From positions 61,671,584-61,735,583 of the forward strand of contig NC_087062.1 of the NCBI RefSeq assembly GCF_963678635.1: DNA of 64,000 nt. The letters are read 5' to 3'. The translations under genes were made by a program, and so were the position numbers. The notes below the pieces were generated by a model. It had not been told where the DNA came from. It was given only the letters and a program-made list of their open reading frames with translations, and made no database searches. Shown piece by piece: positions 10,384 to 22,275 of this stretch. This stretch comes from Symsagittifera roscoffensis (taxonomy: Eukaryota > Xenacoelomorpha > Acoela > Convolutidae). Position 1 is the first letter of the stretch, and every line of letters begins with the position of its first letter.

Positions 10384-13300
10384 ATGGCAGATCAATTCTG
10401 GAAGTCCATGCCATCGGCTCTGAAAAGGTCCACACTTGATGAGTTATACAGACGCCTGAGGGATCTGGATTACACTCAAGTGGATGAGAGAATGGCGGTG
10501 ATGCTGAACGCCATCCTCCAATTAGAAGAACAGGGCGAATGTCGGGAGTCTGCAACAGAAGCGGTTCTAATGGTCGGCTACACCACTGATGGAATATCCA
10601 ACCAAGAGCAAACCAGATGGCTGTCCTGGAATGTGGATGGAGGAATAAGGGGATTCGACTTGGCAAGGAACCCTGGCTTGAGCAACAACGCCGAGTATGG
10701 CGCAGGGGAGTTCCCACTACCGATCAGACCATCAGCAAGGTCTACAGGCCAGAGCACGAGTAAGATGCCATCAATGACGCGAGCGCAACAAACGGGGGAA
10801 GCGTAACCGGACCTCAGTACTAGGAAGAGAGAGCTTGAGAGGACTCAGCGGGAGAGGAACAAAGCGAATCTCGACCGGGATCAAGCGAAGCTTGAGAGAG
10901 ATCAGGCAAAACTGGAGAGAGATCAAGCAGTCGTCGAAAAGGACCAAGCGCGGAGGGAACTTGATATGCTGAAAGCCGAGCATCTACAAGAACAAAGAGT
11001 GCGAGAGAATGCCGCGAATTGTAAGCAGCTGAAGTCGGAGCTTGAGAGGATCCAGCAACGACAACGCGTGCTTGACATGCAGAAAGGGGCTAGGCCCAAG
11101 GAGCGGATGGTTACCGGCTCAAGGCCAGAGTCGCGTATGGAGGCGGACAAAGCTCCCAGATCGAAGGGACGATTTAACCTTGACCGCGCGGCTCAGGAGC
11201 ATATGAATGAGGGGATGGAGGTGTGGATACCAACTGAATCAACGTCCTCCCTGCGTGGCCTAGAGACACAAACAATACGCCCATTGATGGACGTCGCGCT
11301 GCCTGGGTATACCCCAAGTTCAACCCCGAGTGGTAGTCAGGTGAGCGGTAGCTCGTCACGACTGAAAAAATTGAACGAGAGGCTACAGCTAAGGAATCGT
11401 GAGAGTCCAGCAAGAGTGGAGCTACCCCCGAAGTGGAGGGAGCAACCTATCAGGAGTGTGGTGATCTCAAGCTACAAGAAGAACACAGAAGGCAGATACC
11501 ACAGGCACAATCGTATGGATTGGAGCACGGCACAGAGAGTCAGGAGGGATTGCTTCCATGACGCGGCTTTGGTGGAATACCTCATGCAGCCACGTGTGCC
11601 AGAGGGGGCGGTCCACCTGATCGTAGGGGACAGCCTGCTGCGGGTGCTGACCCGGATTCAATCACATTGGCAAACGGGGATCTTGAGTTTCGCTGGAGCT
11701 GCGACGCCGCAGATGTTGGCAACACTTGAGATGCTAGGAATGGCAAGAGTGTACACGGTAACTCTAATGATCGGGACGAATGACGTGTTCAGGGGGGAGG
11801 CCAGGAAGGTGACGAGGCTACATGACAAAATGAGCTGCATCCTTGAGGAATTGCGGAATCAAATGGATCCTGCCATTCTCACGGTGTGTACCATTCCTTA
11901 CAACATGAAGGCGGACCAACACGCGATGGAGATGAACACGAAGGTGCGAAACCTGAACGAAATAATCAGGCAAATACATCAAAGGAGTGTCCTCCCCGTT
12001 GGATTACTGGACGGAGCCGAGCAGATGGAGCGATCTGTTTTCCCCGACGACGCATCCTCAGACGGGATTCACTTTGACAGGCCTAGGGGAGTAGAGTGGT
12101 TGAATGATGTCTTTCAAAGGCACATAAGCGAGTTGGAGGCCGAGTTGCTAGAGACGGCCCAAGTCACGTTCGGGCCACCCCCAAATCCACCTTTCTTCAA
12201 CCCAAGAGCTTTATCCAGTCGCCTGGGAGCGACGGCCGATTCTACAGACAGCTCGAGGAGCAGCCGGACCAGGTTAGCAGGCGCAGCACCCATGGAGGCT
12301 GAGGAGGCAACGTCATCAACACCTCAGGGTTCGGTAATATCCTCGGTGGTGGTGGTGGAGAACAAGAGGGTGGAGAGGCCAGCGGAGACCAGTAGGTCGA
12401 GATATGTGGAGAGGGTGAAAGAGCTGGACTTGGAAGATCTGAAGTGCAGGCAAGAGTTGGCGGAAGCTTTGGGTCTTGAGCGAGTGTCACATGAAGACTT
12501 GGGTAGACACCAGTGCGTGGACTGGTTGAAGGCTCACGAGACGCATTTCTCAAGAGCAAAAATAATGGAGAGGGCGGATCTGACAGGGATTCTCACAAAA
12601 TTGGTCATGGGACCCATCAATTACAGGCCTCTCAAGTTGCTGGGGAGTCCGGGACTCGTGATGGAGCCTCCCAAGCATCGAACAAGCATTGCCAGAATTA
12701 GGTTGGCAACTCCAGCACAGTTGAGAGTGGTGGACAAACTGTTGGTCCCAAGGGAAATGGAACTGCCGGACGCCGCTTATGAAGGTACGAGGTTGGCAGA
12801 CGATCCTAGATACGGAAAACCCTGCGGAAACACCCAATTGGCCAAGGCCTTGGCAGTTTATGACAGAGCAGATCCAGCCGCTGCAAGGGTGGTCATCATA
12901 GCGGGATCGGATTTGGAGGGAACGTCTCCCAAGTTGTTTTGGCCGGAAACTTTGATATACTCACTACCGGGAGCGGAGCTGAACCAAATGTTACCCTTGG
13001 TGGTGGCAATAAAATCGGAGATGCCTTGTGAGCCCGAGCTACTACTGTTTGCGGGAATGAATGACCACCTGCATGCGACGGGGTTTCTTGAGCAGCTCAA
13101 GGGTGATGAACCAGCGCCGAAGAGAATCTGTGAAGCTATCCAGACGTTATTTGCAGCGATGAATTAGGTATAGGAGAACGTATCCTCACGATTTGGTTCC
13201 AAAACAAAAGTGGTGTTCACGACGTCCCCTGGGTACGCGAGCATGCCTCCCGCTCTGCAATTTGTATATGCGGTCTTGATCTTGATAGCTGAAGGGAATG

Positions 13301-14508
13301 GGTGGCGTATCCTGATGGCAGCTCCCAATCGGGAGTTGGAACCGACGAACTTGAGACTTCGCAAGTCAGAACTGGCGGCGGCGTGGGCGGATTTGTCCCA
13401 CGCGTTGAGGGGCTTCTACGAGTTGGCAGATATCCTCATTGTATTGGACGAGGTCCTCTTGCTGGAGATATCAAACTTCGCCAGGCAACTCAAGCTCAGT
13501 CCGGCTATAGGGGATGATCATCCAATAGTAACTCACCTGACGGCCAGCCTGTGGTTTCGAAGCATGGAGTTAACCATCACAAGCTCCACCAGTAAGTCTA
13601 GAGGACCGAGCAATGAAAGGAAGAACGTGGCCGCAACGGAGAAGCAACTGGAGTCGATAGTGTATCGACTGACACAAGAAAGAGGCAGATGGCCCTTCCT
13701 GACACCAAGATTGGAAAACGCTACGGAGAAGACGAGGGAGAATGCTCCACCTCCTGGAAAGCAAATCTGGGATTTTCTTGAGGAGCAGCTGGAAGTGGCC
13801 GAGAAAAGGGAAATGACGGTGGCCAGCTTCGTCACAGCGGCCAACGAGGTCACAATTGGAGGATTCTGGAGGGAGCACGCAAAGGGTGAGCTGAAGACGA
13901 GGAGGGATCACGAGATTCTTGAGTTCTTGAGTCCTTGTTGGGGAAAGGAGTTCATGGCTGGAGTGTTTAGTGCAAAAGAGACTATCTTTGGAGCCTTTAT
14001 ACAAGAAATCCTGAACATGTCCATCAGCCTGTTGTTGGCACTGTACCTGGTTTACCCGAGGTACCTATTCAATATGGGTCCAGCGTACATGTTCAGTCGG
14101 GGTGTGGAAACACTCCGGATTGACGGATATTTGGCAATGGTGCTTCTGACTCATGGTGAACTGGTGTCATTTCATCGACTAATGAAATATAGGGAGCCCC
14201 TGTCGAAGGGAAAAACCCACTCGAGCATTATCACCTATTCATATAAGTGTGCTGCCGGGCTGAAGACGCTGCTAGTGCAGTACCTCCTGATGCAGAACCG
14301 AAACCTGACTGGTGAGATGAAGAACCCAAGGACGCGAGATGAATGGAGGAAAGTGAATGGGGGCATGCCTCTGTTGACAGACCTGTGCCTGGCAATGAGA
14401 TCGGACCCCATGGGGATAATCGGGGGGCTGGAGGAGGTCGTAACCTGCATTTATGGACCGGCCGTGACATACGCGTTTCCAGACCCTCTGGTGACAGCTT
14501 ATCGCTAA
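10384..14508 (+). pseudogene. Element A 3' block, ORF2: coiled coil, SGNH hydrolase and second SGNH-like domain
   Basis: One frame of 1374 codons broken by TAA at 10804-10806 and TAG at 13165-13167, with TAA at 14506-14508 where C has a sense codon. Order: a helical N-terminal domain similar to that of C; a coiled coil with 7-residue repeats (LERDQAK-like, 10860-10990); an SGNH hydrolase at about 11600-12140 with VGDSLLR, SFAGAAT, IGTND and SDGIHFD, so the Ser, Asn, Asp and His are kept; a serine-rich linker; then a second part with VIIAGSDLEG, FAGMNDHLH and GDDHPIVTH that looks like a degenerate SGNH fold. The end, from GGMPLLTDL to AYR, corresponds to the start of the 976-aa ORF of C. So the 1299 and 976 ORFs of C are one frame here. 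The substrate is unknown. Confidence 0.82.
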
Positions 14509-14544
14509 TCAGTGACCCACTTGAGCCTCATATGGGAAGGATAT

Positions 14545-15020
14545 CGAGCGAGACTCCTAATATGGGAAGGATATTCCTGAGCGCAGAAGGAAAGGAGAAG
14601 AACACCTTCGAGGGAAACAGGGATGCGTTCCTAGGCACTCTGGATGAGGACGCTTGGCGAGAATTCTTGAGCGATTTCAATCAAGAAGTGAATGGCGAGA
14701 TCACATTGGATGATTTCAAGGAAGAGCTGTGGGACACGGTGGTGAAGTTCGGAGAGCCTGTCCTGATGGGGACAGCTCTGGAGGAGAAAGCTAGAGGAGA
14801 ACTGCTGAGCAAGATGGTCGAGTTGAGAAAGACATCACGGAAGACCAAAGAGGACGAATGTAAAGACAGCTCTACTCTGAAACAAAAAAGAGTCAATAAA
14901 TTAATTGAAAGTGTAAGGGGGGATAAGGTTGAACCTAGTAATATAATTAAAAGTACTAATATCCTTAAGGCTCGAGCAGGGGGAGGCAAGAGTTGGAAGG
15001 TTTGGATGGAGACAAAGTAG
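14545..15020 (+). pseudogene. Duplicated ORF2b fragment, copy 1 N-part
   Basis: A reading frame equivalent to the middle of the 976-aa ORF of C, from SETPNMGRIFLSAEGKEKN through an acidic helix-rich stretch to ARAGGGKSWKV. A one-base deletion near 14988 (GGGGGAGGC against GGGGGAAGGC in copy 2) shifts the frame and stops it at 15020. No known domain is seen. Confidence 0.75.
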
Positions 15021-17180
15021 TCGAATCAGTGATGATAACGGCAACGCCCCTAAGTAAAGACGTGAGGTCTTGCAAGAGGAAGAGAGAGGTGGAGGGATTG
15101 GGTAGTCCTTTGGCGGATGCAGTCTTGGAGAAAAACTTGAGAGAGACGGCCCCATGGTTCTGGCACGATGGAAGACAGCAGCCTACAAGAGTAGCTACGA
15201 ACCAAGGAAACTGCTCGAGGTAGAAAGAGAGATGGAGATCCCCACCAGCTCGACAACGGAAGACGACTTCAAGCCTCAGAGGACAAAAATGAAACGAGGT
15301 TCGACGAGCGGGCAGACATGGGACGTGGACGTCGGCAAAGAATGGATCTCAGATGAACATCAGGCCACTGGGAAGCAAGTGACTAGCGATCCTCTTGAGA
15401 AGAATAAAACGAGGAACGCCTCCCGACCGTGGTGGGTGGCCCTGGAAACATTGAAGGAATTGGATGATTGCCTAAAGAAGCTCGACAGTGGAGTGTCACG
15501 CAAACGACGCAACTGGGCTACCCAGCAGAGGATTGATATCAACAAATTGGAATTGGGGAGCCAACTGAAGAGAACTTGGCAGAACTTGTTGAGGGATCAT
15601 TTTGAAGAAGCGATGAGAACATCCTCATCGGCATCGCCGTTGATGGCGAATCCCTTCATTAGAACCGCAGGACAACTGATGTTCGCGTGGAGCCTGATGG
15701 GAATAGAGTTAGAGAGACTGACGTCGTATGATAAGTTGAAATTGGGAGGCAAGAATCTAGAGTTGTATCAAGTGCTGATGCAACACGTTGCTAGGGATAA
15801 CTCAGGCTTGAGTCTGGCAAGGAGGAAAGATGCTACCTGTTTCTTGAGGTGGATAATGTCGATGATGACTGATAGTACCATCCTAGCATGTCACCAAAGA
15901 GCAATCGGAAGCAAGACGGTAGAAAGTAGAGTCTCAGCAGTCATCTTGAACGTATACCAGAGTACTGGGATAGAAAAGGAGGATGGTTCCAGGCAGTCTC
16001 TAGAGAGCCACAGGAAGTTAGATGAGATACGGAGATTCTACAACAAGAAATTCGAGGAGAAACACGACGTGCACCGTAACTTGGCCTCGTCAGGAGAGTA
16101 CTTGAAACCCAATAAAAAGAGAGAGTACCAGTATGTGTCTGGAGTGATGGGGAGGGCATACAACCCTTTCCTGGACTCGGAGGCCGGAGGCGCTCACAGA
16201 AACTACGAGGTGGCGGAGCTGCTAAAGTTCTGGACAGAGAAGATAGTGGAGATAGACACTGTAGAGAGAGAGAGACCTAGCTTAGGTTTGATTCTCAAGA
16301 AGGCACCAGAAGTAATAAGTGTGCCGCACTCAAGTAAAAGAGTCGAAAAGATGGGTAACGGCAATGGCATGTTGGTCACGAATCTGGGAGTGGTGTGGAA
16401 ATTGCTGAGGCCCTCCTGGTGTCCACATCCCCATGCGAGCCTAATCGAGGAAGTCACGGAGCGAGTGAGATTAGCACCAGCAGAGGATGAAGATCTGGCG
16501 ACATTGAGTATAGTGCATAGACTGATCCTGCCTCAGGTGAAGGAGTCAAGTGAAGTGACAAGTAGACTAGGTTCGGTGAAGAAAATGGAGCCGGGCAGTT
16601 GTCTTGATTCGACGTGTGGAAATGGCGAGCACACCTGCGATGGACGGTCATGCGTCAGGATACAGTCCTTCCAACAAGAAGACCTAGTCACCTGGTTTGA
16701 AGACATTACCGAAAGGGAGAAGAGTGAAATACAGATAGTGGCTGAGTGTTACACGAGTACCACGGTGAACCTAGCAACAGCTCTGGGATTCTTCTCAAGA
16801 ATGTGCAGTCTCCAGTCACTGGAGAGGCTAGAGTCAGAACACCACATGGTGACCGCGTTGAGCGTGGAGTCATGGCCCGGGGTGTTGCAAGTAACCCAGA
16901 AACACATCAAGAGCTGGAAGGTTGGACTTGAAGCGGAAATGGGGTTTCCCATAAGCGAAGCCTATGGTCTGCCTCTAAATGCGAAGTCCTTAGTGGGGTC
17001 AGTGATGGCCAACCTATGTGGTAGCCACTATCCATTGCACATGGCGATGGTGGAGGTATCCAGCCAAAGGATATTAATAGACAAAGCCTTCTCAGTGCCC
17101 AAATGCGTAAGACTGGCTCGGATGTCGCATCACTCACACAAGCTGTTGAGGAAAATCCGAGGGACAGTGCCGAAAGAACA
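14545..17180 (+). repeat. Direct duplication inside the 3' block, copy 1
   Basis: About 2636 bp repeated almost exactly at 18210-20847 (offset 3665 to 3667, with scattered substitutions and a few one-base indels). Copy 1 interrupts the original gene after AYR (14508) and ends in the middle of the ORF3 homologue. After it the original order resumes at 17181. The motif ATATGGGAAGGATAT occurs on both sides of the left junction (14530 and 14560). Confidence 0.93.
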
Positions 17181-17223
17181 AATGAGCAACACGGTGCTCT
17201 TCGGAAAAGTGAAGGATACATAG
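15154..17223 (+). pseudogene. Duplicated ORF2b/ORF3 fragment, copy 1 C-part
   Basis: This is homologous to the end of the 976-aa ORF of C and, in the same frame without interruption, to the first two thirds of the 800-aa ORF. A basic region is followed by conserved blocks: KPWWVALETLK-like helix, VARDNSGLSLARRKDATCFLRW, KKREYQYVSGVMGRAYNPFL, KLLRPSWCPHPHASLIEEV, then CLDSTCGNGEHTCDGRSC (C-x4-C-x4-H-x-C-x4-C) and FSVPKCVRLARMS. It ends after a few foreign residues at TAG (17221-17223) beyond the duplication junction at 17180. It shows that the two ORFs split in C can be one frame. Function not recognised. Confidence 0.78.
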
Positions 17224-17783
17224 TTGATGGTATACAGTTTCCGAGGACAACTGCAGTGTGGATGGGAGGTAAACGCGAAGGCCCCATCGAAACTTACCCC
17301 AAGTTCTGGAACCTAAATTCCCTGACGGCGAGTGGACAAGAGGTCTTGAGAGTTCCCGCATGGAAGCAGAGCTTCGAGTTGGTGAAGAGGGAGCTAGAGG
17401 CAATACTAGAGAAGGAAGTCCTACCAACAAGCATTCCAGAGTTCCCAACAGTGAGGAGAATGACCCTGGGAATGAACAGTTCCCTGGTGGACCCGTCCCT
17501 GTTCGCGAGAGCAGCGGCTGAGGAGCAACAGAGGGAATTCACCGATGGCTGGGATCCCCTATTCATTGGCTACACTGCAGCAGTCTATTTTCACACTAGC
17601 GATATAAAAATAAACTCATGGACGACTCAAGCAAAGAAGATGAGAGGCTCGATGCCCCCGAAAATCGAGGTGCGAGAAGTCTTGAGAACACTTGAGCGGG
17701 CGGGTCTGGAGAACATGTTGCCGGTGCGGGATGATGGCAGGATGATCGTGGAGGAAGGACACATTGCACTAAAGGCGAGTTGA
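17181..17783 (+). pseudogene. Displaced middle part of the 976-aa ORF homologue
   Basis: After the inserted duplicate the original gene continues: TYPKFWNLNSL (C has EVFPKLWNLRPY), SIPEFPTVRRMTLG (C has AIPEFPLIRRMLLG), WDPLFIGYTAAVYFHT and EVREVLRTLERAGLENML. In C this segment directly follows the AYR region, so its position here proves the insertion of copy 1. It ends at TGA 17781-17783, a frameshift relative to the next segment. No recognised domain. Confidence 0.8.
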
Positions 17784-18100
17784 CGTTTGCCACGAGAATA
17801 TACCGGGTACCTTACGGACTGGAGCAAGTGGAGATGAGACAGGAGGGGAAGGAGCTGGATGCAGCAGGCCCATTGTATGTGGCTCTGACAGAGTACAAGA
17901 AACCGGGTCCGACGACACCATCACCCCTGTCAGTGGGCAACCCTGGGGATAAAAGGAGCGGCCCTGTGGAAGATCGATTCAGGAGGATTCTTGAGAGAAG
18001 AAGAGTAGAATCAGGAGAGGAAAGCATGGACGAGACTCTCAGCGAGGCAGGAGAGGATATGGAAGTGGGAAACACGCCGGAGCCAAAACCATCAGAGTAG
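17780..18100 (+). pseudogene. Linker segment of the 976-aa ORF homologue
   Basis: A proline-, serine- and glutamate-rich stretch (LTFATRIYRVPYGLEQ to NTPEPKPSE) that matches the position of the acidic linker of C (residues about 440-560). It ends in TAG at 18098-18100; the frame then continues open into copy 2 of the duplication. Low complexity gives no functional clue. Confidence 0.6.
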
Positions 18101-18121
18101 GAATTCACCACTCAAGAACTG

Positions 18122-19945
18122 TTGAAGGATCTGAGCGGAGAAAATTGGGCCGACACTGCCACGCCACCTCTGACCTCATCTCCCCGCAAGAATCTAGAGT
18201 TACCACTGACGAGCGAGACTCCTAATATGGGAATGATATTCCTGAGCGCAGAAGGAAGGGAGAAGAACACCTTCGAGGGAAACAGGGATAAGTTCCTAGG
18301 CACTCTGGATGAGGACGCTTGGCGAGAATTCTTGAGCGATTTCAATCAAGAAGTGAATGGCGAGATCACATTGGATGATTTCAAGGAAGAGCTGTGGGAC
18401 ACGGTGGTGAAGTTCGGAGAGCCTGTCCTGATGGGGACAGGTCTGGAGGAGAAAGCTAGAGGAGAACTGCTGAGCAAGATGGTCGAGTTGAGAAAGACAT
18501 CACGGAAGACCAAAGAGGACGAATGTAAAGACTGCTCTACTCTGAAACAAAAAAGTGTCAATAAAATAATTGAAAGTGTAAGGGGGGATAAGGTCGAACC
18601 TAGTAATATAATTAAAAGTACTAATATCCTTAAGGCTCGAGCAGGGGGAAGGCAAGAGTTGGAAGGTTTGGATGGAGACAAAGAAATCGAATCAGTGATG
18701 ATAACGGCAACGTCCCCAAGTAAAGACATGAGGTCTCGCAAGAGGAAGAGAGAGGTGGAGGGATTGGGTAATCCTTCGGCGGATGCGGTCTCGGAGAAAA
18801 ACTTGAGAGAGACAGCCCCCATGGTTCTGGCACGATGGAAGACAGCAGCCTACAAGAGTCGCTACGAACCAAGGAAACTGCTCGAGGTAGAAAGAGAGAT
18901 GGAGATCCCCACCAGCTCGACAACGGAAGACGACTTCAAGCCTCAGAGGACAAAAATGAAACGAGGTTTGACGAGCGGGCAGACATGGGAAGTGGACGTC
19001 GGCAAAGAATGGATCTCAAATGAACATCAGGCCACTGGGAAGTAAGTGACTAGCAATCCTCTTGAGAAGAATAAAACGAGGAACGCCTCCCGACCGTGGT
19101 GGGTGGCCCTGGAAACATTGAAGGAATTGGAAGATTGCCTAAAGAAGCTCGACAATGGAGTGTCACGCAAACGACGCAACTGGGCTACCCAGCAGAGGAT
19201 TGATATCAACAAATTGGAATTGGGGAGCCAACTGAAGAGAACTTGGCAGAACTTGTTGAGGGATCATTTTGAAGAAGTGATGAGAAAATCCTCATCGGCA
19301 TCGCCGTTGATGGCGAATCCCTTCATTAGAACCGCAGGACAACTGATGTTCGCGTGGAGCCTGGTGGGAATAGAGTTAGAGACACTGACGTCGTATGATA
19401 AGTTGAAATTGGGAGGCAAGAATCTAGAGTTGTATCAAGTGCTGATTCAACACGTTGCTAGGGATAACTCAGGCTTGAGTCTGGCAAGGAGGAAAGATGC
19501 TACCTGTTTCTTGAGGTGGATAATGTCGATGATGACTGATAGTACCATCCTAGCATGTCACCAAAGAGCAATCGGAAGCAAGACGGTAGAAAGTAGAGTC
19601 TCAGCAGTCATCTTGAACGTATACCAGAGTACTGGGATAGAAAAGGAGGATGGTTCCAGGCAGTCTCTAGAGAGCCACAGGAAGTTAGATGAGATACGGA
19701 GATTCTACAACAAGAAATTCGAGGAGAAACACGACGTGCACCGTAACTTGGCCTCGTCAGGAGAGTACTTGAAACCCAATAAAAAGAGAGAGTACCAGTA
19801 TGTGTCTGGAGTGATGGGGAGGGCATACAACCCTTTCCTGGACTCGGAGGCCGGAGGCGCTCACAGAAACTACGAGGTGGCGGAGCTGCTAAAGTTCTGG
19901 ACAGAGAAGATAGTGGAGATAGACCCTGTAGAGAGAGAGACCTAG
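18122..19945 (+). pseudogene. 976-aa ORF C-part and start of ORF3, copy 2
   Basis: One frame with a single TAA at 19043-19045 (Gln codon in copy 1). It contains SETPNMGMIFLSAEGREKN, the basic cluster SRKRKREVEG (possible nuclear localisation signal; C has SAKRKRVEEV), the helix-rich WWVALETLKELEDCL region, VARDNSGLSLARRKDATCF and REYQYVSGVMGRAYNPFL. A two-base loss in a GA repeat near 19935 shifts the frame and ends it. Function not recognised. Confidence 0.77.
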
Positions 19946-20847
19946 CTTAGGTTTGATTCTCAAGAAGGCACCAGAAGTAATAAGTGTGCCGCACTCAAGT
20001 AAAAGAGTCGAACTGAAGATGGGTAACGGCAATGGCATGTTGGTCACGAATCTGGGAGTGGTGTGGAAATTGCTGAGGCCCTCCTGGTGTCCACATCCCC
20101 ATGCGAGCCTGATCGAGGAAGTCACGGAGCGAGTGAGATTAGCACCAGCAGAGGATGAAGATCTGGCGACATTGAGTATAGTGCATAGACTGATCCTGCC
20201 TCAGGTGAAGGAGTCAAGTGAAGTGACAAGTAGACTAGGTTCGGTGAAGAAAATGGAGCCGGCAGTTGTCTTGATTCGACGTGTGGAAATGGCGAGCACA
20301 CCTGCGATGGACGGTCATGCGTCAGGATACAGTCCTTCCAACAAGAAGACCTAGTCACCTGGTTTGAAGACATTACCGAAAGGGAGAAGAGTGAAATACA
20401 GATAGTGGCTGAGTGTTACGCGAGTACCACGGTGAACCTAGCAACAGCTCTGGGATTCTTCTCAAGAATGTGCAGTCTCCAGTCACTGGAGAGGCTAGAG
20501 TCAGAACACCACATGGTGACCGCGTTGAGCGTGGAGTCATGGCCCGGGGTGTTGCAAGTAACCCAGAAACACATCAAGAGCTGGAAGGTTGGACTTGAAG
20601 CGGAAATGGGGTTTCCCATAAGCGAAGCCTATGGTCTGCCTCTAAATGCGAAGTCCTTAGTGGGGTCAGTGATGGCCAACCTATGTGGTAGCCACTATCC
20701 ATTGCACATGGCGATGGTGGAGGTATCCAGCCAAAGGGTATTAAAAGACAAAGCCTTCTCAGTGCCCAAATGCGTAAGACTGGCTCGGATGTCGCATCAC
20801 TCACACAAGCTGTTGAGGAAAATCCGAGGGACAGTGCCGAAAGAACA
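18210..20847 (+). repeat. Direct duplication inside the 3' block, copy 2 (original position)
   Basis: About 2638 bp, nearly identical to 14545-17180. Its flanks follow the gene order of element C on both sides, so this is the original locus and copy 1 is the insert. Copies 1 and 2 carry different private lesions. Confidence 0.92.
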
Positions 20848-20932
20848 GAGGGACGACTTGAGTGAAATCTGGGGGAAGAACTTCTGGGTTTGGAAGGTGA
20901 AAACACAAGTGACCACGAGAGACAAAACGTGA
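19953..20932 (+). pseudogene. ORF3 middle part, copy 2, with frameshifts
   Basis: Two open segments (19953-20354 and 20405-20932) separated by frame changes. The first has SWCPHPHASLIEEVTERV. A one-base deletion near 20262 destroys the Cys-His motif that is intact in copy 1. The second has GFFSRMCSLQSLERLESEHHMVTALSVESWPGVLQ, SLVGSVMANLCGSHYPLHMA and FSVPKCVRLARMSHHS, all conserved with the 800-aa ORF of C. After 20847 it passes into unique sequence of the same ORF. Confidence 0.75.
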
Positions 20933-21871
20933 TCGGGAAACCTATGGTTGGTGCTCCAAACCTGGAAGAAATCGACGCGATACACGAGAATTGATGGAAC
21001 TTGAGCCTCTCCTAGAAGCCTCGGGAGAACGCAATCTTAGGAGCATCGACCTCACACATGGGGATTGTCCATGCCACTGTCTGGCACAAACCGTGTGATA
21101 CCCGGATCACGCGAATCTCTGCCTGATCTGGGATGTGGAGGAAATCAGGTCGTTGGGACTGCCCGATTATCAGCAAAAGGTGACCATCTTGGTGGTGAGC
21201 GATGCTGGCCCTATGATGGATTGAAGAAAATGTAGAAAAGTATCGGAATCGAAGACGCCAACGGCAGAGTCGATTTACGCGATAGATTACAGCAGGAGAC
21301 TTGATTGTTTGAGACCGCATGCAAGGTGTTCGCCATACCAATGGAAGTCAGACACGTATGGAGCCGCTTAAGGTTCTTTCCCTGGTTTCGAGCGACGTTA
21401 ACGTCTTGGTTATACATTGTAACGAAGGATCATATGAGGAAGTATCTAAAGGAATATCGACAGTTCCAGGCCGAGATAGGACCGGAGGCCTTCAAGAGAC
21501 CTCTGCTGACCCATCGAAATGCGATCACGACGGGGTGGAAAAGAGTTGGTAGAGTATCCAGAAACAACACCAGAGCGAGGGCGTCGATACTCGAGGAAGA
21601 CCTCGCGAAGAATGTGAGCCTGAGTCTTCACAATTCCTTCTGTTTGAACCGAGAGTCGAGGGTGAAGAGTTTACCCAATCAAGCGAAGAGATTGCAGGAG
21701 CAAAGGGAGTGGATGCGATCCTATGAACAGCTGAAGGCTTGGGAGGAGATTGTGATCAGCTTCGATGATGAAGAGGCACTATTGAAACAGATCACGTTGT
21801 CAAATACATCTGGGCCTGGTACCTCGAAGGCGAAGAACGTGGTGGCTCAAAAGGGAATTCTAGAGTCTTGA
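20933..21871 (+). pseudogene. ORF3 C-terminal part, element A
   Basis: From 20933 to about 21300 the homology to C is frameshifted: traces of DLTHGDCPCHCL and LCLIWDVEEIRSLGLP against LTHDEFPCHCLL and LVLIWDSGELLSMGLP. From 21305 one frame is open: FETACKVFAIPMEVRHVWSRLRFFPWFRATLTSWLY, FKRPLLTHRNAITTG, LAKNVSLSLHNSFCLNRES. It ends with TGA at 21869-21871. This is the last gene of the element. No domain recognised. Confidence 0.78.
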
Positions 21872-22275
21872 GTCTTGAGAGGGAAGGGGGCTCGAGGGTG
21901 AACTCGGATGAAATCTGAGTTCACCAAAAAGAAATTTTAACAAATGAGATATTGTTATTAATATGTTATATCTATTATATAAATCAAAATGCTGCATGAC
22001 AATTTCCTGATTGACTAGGACAAAAGAAATTTTAAATTACTTGCTTAAAAAGCGAAAATTCACAGGTGCAGGTGTGTGCAGATTTTGATTGCTGTTTAGC
22101 GATATTGTGAAAATTTTACATGGTAGTGAATTTTGAGGTGTAGATAAACTTAAGTATGCTGCAAACTTCTGTAAATGACAACTGGCACTGTATCTTGAGT
22201 AACACTCGGGTTTCTGGGGATTCACTAACAGACGGCAGCACGCGATGAGGACATCGATCTTGAGTCCGGGGAGTA
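21872..22275 (+). other. 3' untranslated region of element A with a stem-loop
   Basis: 404 bp between the last stop and the LTR, without a gene. It starts with a hairpin at 21897-21925: GGTGAACTCGGA pairs with TCTGAGTTCACC (one G-T wobble) around a TGAAA loop, 25 bp after the stop. Element C has a different hairpin at the equivalent place. It ends with the polypurine tract. Confidence 0.6.
22265..22275 (+). promoter_or_regulatory. Polypurine tract (plus-strand primer) of element A
   Basis: The sequence TCCGGGGAGTA directly precedes the LTR start TGTGCCAGTCG. The same string, TCCGGGGAGTA then TGTGACATTCG, is found at the 3' LTR of element C on the other strand (30642-30652). Internal copies of the core occur in pol. 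Confidence 0.85.
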
